Shown piece by piece: positions 17,256 to 25,136 of a DNA stretch of 64,000 nt. How positions within the stretch are numbered: position 1 is the first letter of the stretch; the number at the start of each line of letters is the position of its first letter. The stretch is from NCBI RefSeq assembly GCF_014337195.1, contig NZ_CP060634.1, positions 372,001 to 436,000 on the forward strand, given 5' to 3'. Origin of the DNA: Qiania dongpingensis. GTDB lineage: Bacteria > Bacillota > Clostridia > Lachnospirales > Lachnospiraceae. Under the pieces are notes generated by a model that had not been told where the DNA came from, searched no databases, and was given only the letters and a program-made list of their open reading frames with translations. The position numbers and the translations under genes are program-made.

Positions 17256-17996
17256 TCATATTTTAGCCTGAAAATCAAGCGTTTTCAGCAGCTCTTTTTC
17301 TTTTTCACTCAAATCCGCGAAAGGCAGCAGATCCGGTCGGAATTTCGCCGTGCGGATCACGGACTGCTCTCTGCGCCATTTGTCTATGTTTCCGTGATGG
17401 CCGGAAAGCAACACTTCCGGCACGCTCTTTTCCATGAACGTTTCCGGCCTGGTATACTGAGGATATTCCAAAAGGCTATCGTGGAACGTCTCAAATTCCG
17501 CCGATACATCGTTGCTCAGGACTCCGGGCACCAGCCTGGAAATGCAGTCAATCATGACCATGGCAGGCAGCTCGCCTCCCGTCAGTACGTAATCTCCAAT
17601 GGAAACGTAATCAGTGACAATAAGCTCCAGCACCCGTTCGTCTATGCCTTCATAATGGCCGCATAAAAACACCAGATCCTCTTCCTTCGAATATTCCTCC
17701 GCCAGGGACTGGCTGAATACCCGTCCCTGGGGCGTAAGATAGATTACCCTCGGCCGCTTTCCCAACCTGTCCGAAAGAGCCTGATAGGCCCCATACACCG
17801 GGCCCGGCTGCATCACCATGCCGGCTCCGCCTCCATAGGGGTAATCATCCACCCGCATATGCTTATTTTCCGCATAATCTCGGATATCAATGGCCTCAAT
17901 ATGGAGAAGTCCCTTTTCCTCAGCCCTCCCGATGATGCTGGTATGCAAACCGTTAAGGACCATCTGGGGAAACAGTGTCAATACGTGATAATTCAT
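17256..17996 (-). CDS. trmD: tRNA (guanine(37)-N1)-methyltransferase TrmD
   Basis: TrmD methylates G37 next to the anticodon to prevent +1 frameshifting. The 246-residue protein shows the trefoil-knot SAM site: YPYGGGAGMVMQPGPV, CGHYEGIDERV and SIGDYVLTGGELPAMVMID. The start follows AGGAGATATACC. In most Firmicutes rimM lies directly upstream. Here a ~0.67 kb dispersed repeat separates the two. Confidence 0.96.
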   Translation of the reverse strand: MNYHVLTLFPQMVLNGLHTSIIGRAEEKGLLHIEAIDIRDYAENKHMRVDDYPYGGGAGMVMQPGPVYGAYQALSDRLGKRPRVIYLTPQGRVFSQSLAEEYSKEEDLVFLCGHYEGIDERVLELIVTDYVSIGDYVLTGGELPAMVMIDCISRLVPGVLSNDVSAEFETFHDSLLEYPQYTRPETFMEKSVPEVLLSGHHGNIDKWRREQSVIRTAKFRPDLLPFADLSEKEKELLKTLDFQAKI

Positions 17997-18019
17997 GGTA
18001 TATCTCCTACATCTCTAAC

Positions 18020-18688
18020 TATACACAAGGGCGTCCCTTGTAATACCTTTCAAATAAATTTTTTCTGTCTGAATTACAAGGCAAGAGGAAATCCGATTCC
18101 ATCCAGGCGGCTCGCTGGCAGCCGTAACCAGGATCTTTACGGCCTCCAGTCAGTCCTTTTCAACTGACATGGATAAATTGATATTTTTCCATGGCAGATT
18201 CCAACAAAAATCCGCATGATATGCGATTTTTGCCTCCCTGCGGCCGGGAAGATTCTGCTAACGCCTTTGCGGCGCTTGCCTTACGATGGAATCATGAAAG
18301 GGAAGTCATCCGAAACAGTGCGGCAGAAATGGCACCAGCAGAAAGATTCCGGACCAGCCTAAAGGTGAGCGCCGCAGGGCAGAGGCCGGTGTTCCCCATG
18401 CAGAGGGAGACAGAAACGAAAAATACTGGTTCCGTTTCTGAGCGAACCGGAGACAGGAAATCATAAAGATTTCATGCCGACATGTGAGCGGTACTCCCGG
18501 AGCGGGGATAAAGCGGCCACTGCATCGCCAGCGAACCGAAACCGTGACGGTCCGGAACTTCTGCCGGTGTCTAACTGGGGCTTGATTAGAGCTTACTAAA
18601 AATGATTCCGAAAAGTATTTTGTATCATACCCAAGGGTATCCCTTAATTTATGCCCTCCGGGCGGGCGCACTTCGTGCGGCAAGGTAT
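18020..18688. repeat. Dispersed intergenic repeat, copy 1 (between rimM and trmD)
   Basis: This ~670-base stretch is related in inverted orientation to 25778-26384. On the minus strand the shared blocks are: a CCGCACGAAGTGCG palindrome near 18675; GTATGATACAAAA followed by AGCCCCAGTT and CACCGGCAGAAGTTCC; CGGTTCGCTGGCGATGCA; CCGCTTTATCCCCGCTCC; and then a ~240-base block from GATTCCATCGTAAGGC to TGAAAGGTA. Identity is high within blocks, with unrelated filler between them (about 18330-18480 in this copy). Small palindromes of the form AAGGG-NN-TCCCTT lie near both ends of this copy only (18026-18041 and near 18630). A 91-codon frame at 18191-18466 falls in it but has no convincing start signal. 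There is no transposase. Confidence 0.85.
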
Positions 18689-18691
18689 GGC

Positions 18692-19204
18692 TTATAAATC
18701 CAGAAGTCCGTCCATCACATGGACCAGAATCTCGCCTTTTTCCAGATTCACATTGAGGACACACTCATCGATCACAGGAAGCAGCAGTTCCTTTCCGTTC
18801 TCCATCGTTACCTCATAGACATCATTGGCTCCCGTCTGCAGCACATCCTTAAGGACTCCCAGCGTACCGCCTTCGTCGGTCACCACCGGCAGGCCGATAA
18901 GATCAGCGATAAAGTATTCCCCCTCCTGCAGAGGAACCGCGTTCTCCCTCGTCACCCAAAGCTCCGCGCCCTTATATTTTTCCACATCATTGATATCGTC
19001 GATTCCCTTAAATTTAAGGATCACAAACTGCTTAAAAAATTTAACATGCTCTATTTCCAGTTCCCTGGTCTCCCGCTTTGCCTCCAGAATCACCTGCTTT
19101 AACGCCAGAAAACGTGACGCGTCATCCGTCGTAGGAAACACCTTCACCTCGCCGCGGATTCCGTGGGTGGATGAAATCACGCCTACCCGAAACCTTGATA
19201 CCAT
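18692..19204 (-). CDS. rimM: Ribosome maturation factor RimM
   Basis: RimM helps mature the 3' head domain of 16S rRNA. From the ATG at 19204 (AGGAGG six bases upstream; a longer frame to 19267 has no such site) the protein has 170 residues. The N-terminal beta-barrel carries [23 protein letters not shown], and a C-terminal PRC barrel contains [18 protein letters not shown] and [16 protein letters not shown]. It follows khpA and rpsP, in the conserved order. The dispersed repeat begins four bases after its stop codon. Confidence 0.95.
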   Translation of the reverse strand: MVSRFRVGVISSTHGIRGEVKVFPTTDDASRFLALKQVILEAKRETRELEIEHVKFFKQFVILKFKGIDDINDVEKYKGAELWVTRENAVPLQEGEYFIADLIGLPVVTDEGGTLGVLKDVLQTGANDVYEVTMENGKELLLPVIDECVLNVNLEKGEILVHVMDGLLDL

Positions 19205-19312
19205 AAATCCCTCCTGAATCATGAACAGCAGACACTGCAAAAGACGCCTTAATCCTAAAAATGCCAACGGCCGCCTCAGAATAATCTGCGGCAGCCGCTT
19301 CTGTCTGCTTCT

Positions 19313-19546
19313 TTACTGAATTTCCAGAACTGCTTTTTTGTCTTCTCTGGAGGCCGCCGCTTTCACCACACAGCGGATCGCTTTCGCAATCCTGCCCTGC
19401 TTGCCGATCACCTTGCCCATATCAGACGGGTCAACGGTCAGCTCAAGTACGGTTTCCTTGCCGTCTTCCTTTTCCGTAACGGAAACGGAGTCCGGATTAT
19501 CCACCAGAGCTTTCGCAATCACTTCTACTAATTCTTTCATCGCCAT
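19313..19546 (-). CDS. khpA: KH-domain RNA-binding protein KhpA
   Basis: This 77-residue protein consists of one type II KH domain with the RNA-binding GxxG loop in VIGKQGRIAKAIR. KhpA pairs with KhpB (EloR/Jag) and binds RNA, influencing cell elongation in streptococci. Its place between rpsP and rimM is the conserved Firmicutes position. The start has GGAGGTATGGCG upstream. Confidence 0.94.
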   Translation of the reverse strand: MAMKELVEVIAKALVDNPDSVSVTEKEDGKETVLELTVDPSDMGKVIGKQGRIAKAIRCVVKAAASREDKKAVLEIQ

Positions 19547-19560
19547 ACCTCCAGTCCGGA

Positions 19561-19806
19561 TTATTTCTCAATACCGGCGATCTTCAGAAGCTTTGCAACG
19601 GTATCAGTAGGCTGTGCGCCTGTGGATAACCACTTCTTTGCTAACTCCTCGTCGATTTTGATTACGCTGGGGTCCTTAGTAGGGTCATAGTATCCGATTT
19701 CCTCAATAAATCTGCCATCTCTGGGAGATCTGGAATCTGCAACGATCACTCTATAAAAAGGTGCCTTTTTCTGACCCATTCTCTTTAATCTCATCTTTAC
19801 TGCCAT
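19561..19806 (-). CDS. rpsP: Small ribosomal subunit protein bS16
   Basis: This 81-residue protein with the bS16 signature ([40 protein letters not shown]) is needed for 30S assembly. The ribosome-binding site AAGGAGG is strong. It sits 33 bases after ffh and 14 bases before khpA in one transcription unit. Confidence 0.98.
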   Translation of the reverse strand: MAVKMRLKRMGQKKAPFYRVIVADSRSPRDGRFIEEIGYYDPTKDPSVIKIDEELAKKWLSTGAQPTDTVAKLLKIAGIEK

Positions 19807-19839
19807 GTGAATTCACCTCCTTGGAATAGTATTCATTTA

Positions 19840-21177
19840 TTAAAAAGGAAGTTTAAACCTGCCTTTTTTTCCTGCTTTGCCCATCATGCCGGCCATCTGC
19901 TTCATCATCTTCCTGCTCTGTTCATGCTGCTTCATGAGCCGGTTGACCTCCGCGATATCCACGCCCGCTCCGGCCGCAATCCTCTTTTTTCTGGAAGGAT
20001 TTATGATGTCCGGATTGGAGCGTTCCGCCGGCGTCATGGAATAGATGATGGATTTCGTCCTGTCCATGGCTGATTCGTCGATGTCCACATTTTTCATCTT
20101 GCTTCCCATGCCGGGAAGCATGTTCAGCATATCGCCGATGCCGCCCATCTTCTTAATCTGTTCCAGCTGCTCCAGATAGTCGTTGAAGTCAAACTCCGCC
20201 TTCTTCATCTTCTGTTCCAGCTTCTTCGCCTGACTTTCATCAAACTGGGCCTCTGCCTTTTCAATCAGGGTCAGCACATCTCCCATACCGAGAATCCTGG
20301 AAGCCATCCGGTCCGGATAAAACTGCTCCAGATCCGAAAGCTTTTCTCCCATGCCCACATATAAAATCGGCTTGCCGGTCACTGCCCGGATGGAAAGGGC
20401 GGCCCCGCCTCTGGTATCACCGTCCAGCTTTGTAATAATAACGCCGTCAATGCCGACTTTATCCTGGAACATGCTGGCCGCGTTCACCGCGTCCTGTCCG
20501 GTCATGGCGTCTACCACCAGGACCGTCTGGTCCACCTGGACGCTTCCCTTTATCTCCTGGAGCTCCGCCATCATGTCTTCATCTATATGAAGACGTCCGG
20601 CTGTATCCAAGATTACTATATTGTTATTGTTCTTCTCTGCGTGCTCGATGGCAGCTCTTGCGATATTGACGGGGTTATGCCTGTCACCCATGGAAAACAC
20701 AGGTACGCCTTGCTTTTCCCCATTCACCTGGAGCTGCTTCACCGCTGCCGGGCGGTAAACATCACACGCCACCAAAAGCGGTCTCTTGCCTTTTTCCTTC
20801 ATCTTTCCGGCAATCTTCGCCGAGGTCGTGGTCTTGCCCGCGCCCTGAAGCCCCACCATCATAATGACCGTCATGGCGCTTCCGACATTCAGCTTGAGCT
20901 CCGTAGTCTCAGAGCCCATAAGGGATACCATTTCCTCATTTACAATCTTGATCACCATCTGGCCCGGGGTCAAGCTGTTAAGCACATCCTGCCCGATTGC
21001 CCTGGCTTCTACGGATTTGATGAACTGTTTTACCACCTTAAAGCTGACATCGGCCTCCAAAAGAGCCATCTTAACCTCTTTAAGAGCCGCCTTGACATCG
21101 GCCTCGCTCAAACGCCCCTTGCCGCGCAGCTTCTTGAATACATTCTGCAATTTGTCGGATAAGCTTTCAAAAGCCAT
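19840..21177 (-). CDS. ffh: Signal recognition particle protein Ffh
   Basis: Ffh binds 4.5S/SRP RNA and signal sequences and hands nascent membrane proteins to FtsY. This 445-residue protein has the N domain (1-90), the GTPase domain with VGLQGAGKTTTSAKIA (~105), LDTAGRL and TKLDGDTRGGAA (~250), and a methionine-rich M domain (MGGIGDMLNMLPGMGSKM, then a C-terminal run of KMMKQMAGMMGKAG). It is downstream of ylxM and upstream of rpsP, as usual. Confidence 0.97.
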   Translation of the reverse strand: MAFESLSDKLQNVFKKLRGKGRLSEADVKAALKEVKMALLEADVSFKVVKQFIKSVEARAIGQDVLNSLTPGQMVIKIVNEEMVSLMGSETTELKLNVGSAMTVIMMVGLQGAGKTTTSAKIAGKMKEKGKRPLLVACDVYRPAAVKQLQVNGEKQGVPVFSMGDRHNPVNIARAAIEHAEKNNNNIVILDTAGRLHIDEDMMAELQEIKGSVQVDQTVLVVDAMTGQDAVNAASMFQDKVGIDGVIITKLDGDTRGGAALSIRAVTGKPILYVGMGEKLSDLEQFYPDRMASRILGMGDVLTLIEKAEAQFDESQAKKLEQKMKKAEFDFNDYLEQLEQIKKMGGIGDMLNMLPGMGSKMKNVDIDESAMDRTKSIIYSMTPAERSNPDIINPSRKKRIAAGAGVDIAEVNRLMKQHEQSRKMMKQMAGMMGKAGKKGRFKLPF

Positions 21178-21219
21178 TCGTTCCCTCCGCTGCTGTCCAA
21201 TCCTATTTATGTTCTGACT

Positions 21220-21561
21220 TCACAGATGGCTGATCTCCTCTGATATCTCTTCTATTTTAAAAATCAGCTTCCTGTCCTCTGTCTTTCGGTATTCCTGAGC
21301 CAGACTGTGAATCTCTTTTACCTTTTCCTGAGTCATCAGGAATTTTTCCACCAGTCCCAGCTTCTCTTCATATTCTTGTAAAATGCGGTTGCATCGTTTG
21401 ATCAGATCATGGACGCCCTGTCTGGATATCCCCCGCTCCTCTGCCGCTTCGCTGAACGACAGATCGTTGAACACGACATCTTCATAGACCCGTTTCTGGT
21501 GCTCTGTCAGGAGCTCTCCGTAAAAATCATATAAAAGCGTCTGCTCTACAATCTTTTCCAT
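21220..21561 (-). CDS. ylxM: YlxM family DNA-binding protein (SRP-associated)
   Basis: This 113-residue helical protein has a sigma-70 region 4-like helix-turn-helix (NDLSFSEAAEERGISRQGVHDLIKRC). YlxM proteins bind the SRP RNA and modulate Ffh/FtsY in streptococci. It is the first gene of the ffh operon, 42 bases upstream of ffh, with a sigma-A promoter just before it. Confidence 0.92.
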   Translation of the reverse strand: MEKIVEQTLLYDFYGELLTEHQKRVYEDVVFNDLSFSEAAEERGISRQGVHDLIKRCNRILQEYEEKLGLVEKFLMTQEKVKEIHSLAQEYRKTEDRKLIFKIEEISEEISHL

Positions 21562-21632
21562 GCTCTCCCTCGTCCGGCGGCCAAATATTCACGCGGATTC
21601 ACATAATCCATCCAGAATCTGTCACCTCGTCT

Positions 21633-21661
21633 ATCATACAGGAACCGCCCTGTTCTGTCAA
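21633..21661 (-). promoter_or_regulatory. Sigma-A promoter of the ylxM-ffh-rpsP-khpA-rimM operon
   Basis: Minus strand TTGACA (21661-21656), 17-base spacer, TATGAT (21638-21633), 72 bases before the ylxM start. Confidence 0.75.
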
Positions 21662-21743
21662 GTGTTTTTTCTTGACAAAAAAGAAAACCAATCCAAAGGA
21701 GATACCCCAAATAAAAATTTCCAGATTACATCTTGACAAAAAC

Positions 21744-21780
21744 AAGCAGGGAGATTATATATGATATCATCTCCCTGCCG
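21744..21780 (-). terminator. Intrinsic terminator after the Spo0A-C-like gene at 21828
   Basis: GCAGGGAGAT pairs with ATCTCCCTGC; on the minus strand the stem is followed by TTGTTTTTG. Confidence 0.7.
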
Positions 21781-21827
21781 CTTCATTCCTCTGCGCTTCT
21801 TCTTACTTTAAGGTATAAAAGGCACTG

Positions 21828-22157
21828 TCATTCATTTGTGATACAATCTGCCAAAGCTTCAATCAGCTCACGGGGATATATGAAAAACTCATGTTTCCCT
21901 CCCAAATGCTTTTCCAGCATCTTAATCCCTCCGCGCATTTGAAAAACGTCTCGAACCGTTCTCAGATTTTTCTCCAGGTTCTGGAGCTTTATCCCTTGTT
22001 CTTCTGCTACGGGAAGATATACTCTCTTCCTGATCTCACATAGTCTCGTTTCGTCTTCCACTACTCGTTTGACACAAGAAACGAGACACGGATAACCCTT
22101 GTAGCTTTTCAAATAATGGACTTCCATCAATACCTCTTCCAAAGTCATTATGTCCAT
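21828..22157 (-). CDS. Stand-alone Spo0A C-terminal-domain-like protein
   Basis: This 109-residue protein is of the same family as those at 2-220 and 59600-59950. The LEEVLMEVHYLKSYKGYPCLVSCV stretch aligns with [21 protein letters not shown] of Spo0A. ETRLCEIRKRVYLPVAEEQG corresponds to the [11 protein letters not shown] region, and LEKNLRTVRDVF to the recognition helix. The ending FIYPRELIEALADCI is shared with the two paralogues. There is no receiver domain. Binding of 0A-box-like DNA or of Spo0A itself is inference. It has its own terminator and lies between the ffh operon and the BlaI/BlaR1 pair. Confidence 0.8.
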   Translation of the reverse strand: MDIMTLEEVLMEVHYLKSYKGYPCLVSCVKRVVEDETRLCEIRKRVYLPVAEEQGIKLQNLEKNLRTVRDVFQMRGGIKMLEKHLGGKHEFFIYPRELIEALADCITNE

Positions 22158-22281
22158 CCTCCTTGTAAATAAAACATTCCTTTTTCTTTTGTAGGTTACC
22201 GGTTTCCTTGATCTTTAAATCTATTTCATATGAAAACAAAAGGTAGTATTGTTTTAGTTTTTAGTCTTTTCCTTTGAAAGA

Positions 22282-22303
22282 AAAAGCGGTGAACCGCCTT
22301 TTC
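22282..22303 (-). terminator. Intrinsic terminator after the M56 peptidase gene
   Basis: Minus strand AAAAGGCGGTTCACCGCTTTTT: a GGCGGT / ACCGC(T) stem flanked by an A-run and a T-run, starting 11 bases after the stop. Confidence 0.65.
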
Positions 22304-22313
22304 TCATGACCCA

Positions 22314-23681
22314 TTACTGTGCCTCATACAGGAGCTGAACTGTGATCTCAGAGCTCGCCCGGTTTTCTACAAACACACAGTATCCGCCAGTGTAATTGAC
22401 ATCAAAGGTATGTGCTACTGCACTCATACCAGAAACTTGCCGTCTTGTACCATCCGGCTCAATAATCCCCAGATTAATAAATTTATTACCAGGAGAGATA
22501 AGCGCTGATGTTGCAATTTTCTTTCCCTTCGTCACCCAAAACGGCCCTGTCCGATAACCGGTATCTCCAGGAATGGTCCAATCCATGTAAGTTCTTGTGC
22601 GTGCGGGCACCTCAATCTCGATTATACCGATATCCGTTCCCGGAGGTATTATCGTCTCGACGTCATTTGTAACATCTGCTTCTGTTAACTTATTCGCAGT
22701 CGTATCCGTCAGAGCATCATATCCTTTCAGCATTCCCTCACCCGCAGCAAATGCGGTCACTGAACTGACGCCGACAAAGCAGACCGTTAGTAACGCCACC
22801 ACCACCTTTCTCAATTCCTTTGATGCGTGATAATGTCTCATTCTCACCATCCTCCTTTTGATTCCCTTTTTGTTTTCATATAAATACATGGTAAACAATA
22901 ACTTCTCAGTTGGTTTCACCCTGGCATTTTCCAGGATTGTATCGAAATACTCTTCATACGTGCAAATGGCCATTTCTCCATAACAGGCGTCACGGTCACA
23001 GTAGGTTTCGTTCCAGCCGTTGATGTCATCTGTTAAACATTTAAACGAATAGTTAAACCAATGGACCTTGGATATCCAGTACAAAAAGTGTTTCCAGAAT
23101 AAATCACGGTGCTTCACATGCATCAGCTCATGCTCCAGGATTATCCTCAGCTTCTTTTGGTCGTACTCCTGTTCCGGAAGAAGAATCACCGGTTTCCGTA
23201 CTCCCATGACCACAGGTACACTGCACTGAGAATTGAAACGGACCGCTACGCTTTGTTTCAGCGCCAGCCTCTTCTCAATCTCATCTTTTATCCGGTTTAT
23301 CTTCAAATCCGCAGGTACAGAACAACTCACGAATAATTTTAAATTCTGCTTCTGCATAAAATATCGAAGTATTCCAACGCAAAACCCCACAAACCAAATC
23401 AGAAACGCGGCAACAATACTATAGAGTATAACTGGTGTAACAACCATCGTATACATGTATGTATTATTCGCAATCAGCATTTCTGAAAAATAAATATACA
23501 GGTATATGACCGGAACCAGATAAAAGATTATCACCAGCTTTCCAGAAAACACAATCCAACGAAACTGCTTCTTTTTCTCCATGACAAACTCCAGCAGCTT
23601 CCAGAAAAAACAGGAAACCGTTCCTGTCAGAGAAGTCAGAAACACACCGAAAAACCAACTACTTAGAATCGTCCACGCCAT
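22314..23681 (-). CDS. BlaR1-type M56 family membrane metallopeptidase without a penicillin-binding sensor
   Basis: This 455-residue protein has three or four N-terminal membrane helices (1-110), then a cytoplasmic zinc protease domain with HELMH at 184-188 (His184, Glu185, His188). Another helix follows near 295-312 (VVVALLTVCFVGVSSVTAFA). The extracytoplasmic tail of ~140 residues (EIEVPARTRTYMDW, GYRTGPFWVTKGK, AHTFDVNYTGGYCVFVEN) is a small beta-rich domain. It is not the ~250-residue transpeptidase-like sensor of BlaR1/MecR1. By analogy it senses an outside signal and inactivates BlaI, whose gene overlaps it by 23 bases. The signal is unknown, and no beta-lactamase gene is adjacent. Confidence 0.88.
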   Translation of the reverse strand: MAWTILSSWFFGVFLTSLTGTVSCFFWKLLEFVMEKKKQFRWIVFSGKLVIIFYLVPVIYLYIYFSEMLIANNTYMYTMVVTPVILYSIVAAFLIWFVGFCVGILRYFMQKQNLKLFVSCSVPADLKINRIKDEIEKRLALKQSVAVRFNSQCSVPVVMGVRKPVILLPEQEYDQKKLRIILEHELMHVKHRDLFWKHFLYWISKVHWFNYSFKCLTDDINGWNETYCDRDACYGEMAICTYEEYFDTILENARVKPTEKLLFTMYLYENKKGIKRRMVRMRHYHASKELRKVVVALLTVCFVGVSSVTAFAAGEGMLKGYDALTDTTANKLTEADVTNDVETIIPPGTDIGIIEIEVPARTRTYMDWTIPGDTGYRTGPFWVTKGKKIATSALISPGNKFINLGIIEPDGTRRQVSGMSAVAHTFDVNYTGGYCVFVENRASSEITVQLLYEAQ

Positions 23682-24045
23682 TCAAAAAGTCCTTTAGTTC
23701 CTGAATATCTTCATCTGTCAAAGCCTCATCGTGCAATGATGTAACAAAGTTTTTCAGAAAACCCTTTCCCCAAAAGTTAGAAAACTTGTTCATCACCTGC
23801 TTCTGATACACCCCCTCCTCTATCAACGGCGTATAGATGTACGTCTTCCCGCCGGTCCGTGTCATCTCCAGATACCCTTTCTGTACCAGTATCTTCAAAT
23901 AAGTAGATACCGTAGTCCTGGCCCATTCCCGTCCATACCTTTCTGCCGCGGCTCTTGTAACCTCCGGAGCCTGGACAGGACGGCCGGCGTCCCAGATTAT
24001 TTTCATAATAATCAGTTCCGCATCCGATAATTCGTTAAAGTTCAT
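23659..24045 (-). CDS. BlaI/MecI/CopY family transcriptional repressor
   Basis: This 128-residue winged-helix repressor opens with FNELSDAELIIMKIIWDAGRPV and contains the recognition region WARTTVSTYLKILVQKGYLEMTRTGGKTYIYTPLI. The C-terminal helices mediate dimerisation. Its gene overlaps the M56 peptidase gene, the normal two-gene sensor-repressor module. A dyad TAGTA-N17-TACTA just upstream (24074-24100) may be its operator, suggesting autoregulation. Confidence 0.93.
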   Translation of the reverse strand: MNFNELSDAELIIMKIIWDAGRPVQAPEVTRAAAERYGREWARTTVSTYLKILVQKGYLEMTRTGGKTYIYTPLIEEGVYQKQVMNKFSNFWGKGFLKNFVTSLHDEALTDEDIQELKDFLNGVDDSK

Positions 24046-24073
24046 GTTCCCCTCATCTCATCGTCTATTTTCT

Positions 24074-24100
24074 TAGTAGTTCATATACCATATATTACTA
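24074..24100. promoter_or_regulatory. Possible BlaI operator upstream of the repressor gene
   Basis: Imperfect AT-rich dyad with outer arms TAGTA (24074-24078) and TACTA (24096-24100), 29 bases before the BlaI-type start codon. The position is as expected for autoregulation; the match to known bla/mec operators is only partial. Confidence 0.35.
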
Positions 24101-24293
24101 TATTTAATTGGTAAATGCAAGATATTTCAACTGAAAAGTTGACAAAAGTCTTTTATTTTACAGCTATTATTATCCAGTATAATCCTATTAATAATAAGAA
24201 AAAAGTTATTAATAATGTGTTTAAGATTTTCTTATTCTTAAATAAACTATAAATAAAGGGCTTCCATTTGCTGCCAAGAAAGGATTTAGCGCA

Positions 24294-24542
24294 TTGTCTC
24301 AGCCAAAGTCTCCTAAAATCTGCAATTACAGCTATTACCGTACTCTATCCCTGAATTTGAAATATTATCGGAACCGCCTGGAGCTTACGCAGGAACAAAC
24401 TGCCGCAAAAGCAGAAATCTCCGTCAAATATCTGTCTCAGATCGAATCCTCATCCTTTAACTATCCCCCCACCCTTGAGGTTCTTTTTGATCTGGCAAAT
24501 GCGCTGGGTGTAGAACCCTTCCAGTTATTCAGAGAATTATAG
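24294..24542 (+). CDS. Small XRE-family helix-turn-helix protein
   Basis: This 82-residue protein has a TTG start preceded by AAAGGA 11 bases upstream. Almost the whole protein is one Cro/C1-type domain: LKYYRNRLELTQEQTAAKAEISVKYLSQIESSSFNYPPTLEVLFDLANALGVEPFQLF. It is a stand-alone DNA-binding protein of unknown target, divergent from the BlaI/M56 pair and followed by a strong hairpin. Similar short regulators often control a neighbouring gene, but the only neighbour on its far side is a decayed gene. Confidence 0.85.
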   Translation: MSQPKSPKICNYSYYRTLSLNLKYYRNRLELTQEQTAAKAEISVKYLSQIESSSFNYPPTLEVLFDLANALGVEPFQLFREL

Positions 24543-24575
24543 AAGTATCGTCATAAAAAATAAAATCAATACATA

Positions 24576-24610
24576 AACAGGGTAAGGTCACATTTGGACC
24601 TTACCCTGTT
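24576..24610 (+). terminator. Hairpin terminator after the small XRE gene
   Basis: A perfect 13-14 base stem, AACAGGGTAAGGTC / GACCTTACCCTGTT, with a six-base loop. It lacks a good U-tract on the + strand; on the - strand a TTTATG tail follows, so it may serve both sides. Confidence 0.6.
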
Positions 24611-24659
24611 ATGTGTCACTTGATTGATTCAAATCACAATTATGCAGCATCCCGGCCAT

Positions 24660-25004
24660 TTATCCTAGTTTTCTGCGATTCATCTCCTCTGATAAATGCT
24701 TTAAAAAGAACTGGCTGTTTACTGTCTCCTGGAGCGGAAGCTTGACTACCGTCTCGTCTGTATAGATGTATACTGTATTTCCTTTCTTCTTTGTTTCAAT
24801 CACCTCTTGATACGAAAATGTTTATTTTTTCCACAGGCAGGAACGATATTCAAATCCATCGTTATCAAACTGTATGTACCAGCCGTCATACATAAAAATC
24901 GCAATTATGCCTCCAATACAAGAAGAAGGGAAAAAAACAAACCATTCGGCAACTTGTATGGTATTTGACAATGTCGCCTTGTTTTTTTCGGCCGTTTTTA
25001 AATG
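24660..25004 (-). pseudogene. Decayed small membrane protein gene with an in-frame stop
   Basis: The minus-strand frame from 25004 to the TAA at 24660-24662 reads as a protein of ~114 residues interrupted once by TAA at 24822-24824. Before the stop: a hydrophobic helix and a WYIQFDNDGFEYRSCLWKK segment. After it: TFSYQEVIETKKKGNTVYIY, then VVKLPLQETVNSQFFLKHLSEEM and a final MNRRKLG. This resembles small membrane-anchored PH-like/YcxB-like proteins (pattern recognition only). The upstream frame has no ATG start with a ribosome-binding site. Nothing else is recognisable in 24543-25136 apart from two hairpins. Confidence 0.65.
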
Positions 25005-25059
25005 TTAGCCTTTATAAATTATATTTAAATTTAAGCCTTTGAACCCATTTAAGGCACAA

Positions 25060-25089
25060 AAGCGGCGGTCCGTTTCCAGACCGCCGCTT
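25060..25089 (-). terminator. Intrinsic terminator of the thi operon
   Basis: AAGCGGCGGTC pairs with GACCGCCGCTT; on the minus strand the stem is followed by TTGTGCC after TT, 48 bases after the last thi gene. Confidence 0.65.
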
Positions 25090-25136
25090 CCCTATTGCTT
25101 TTCCATTCATTGACTTTCTGATTTTCTATTCCTCCG

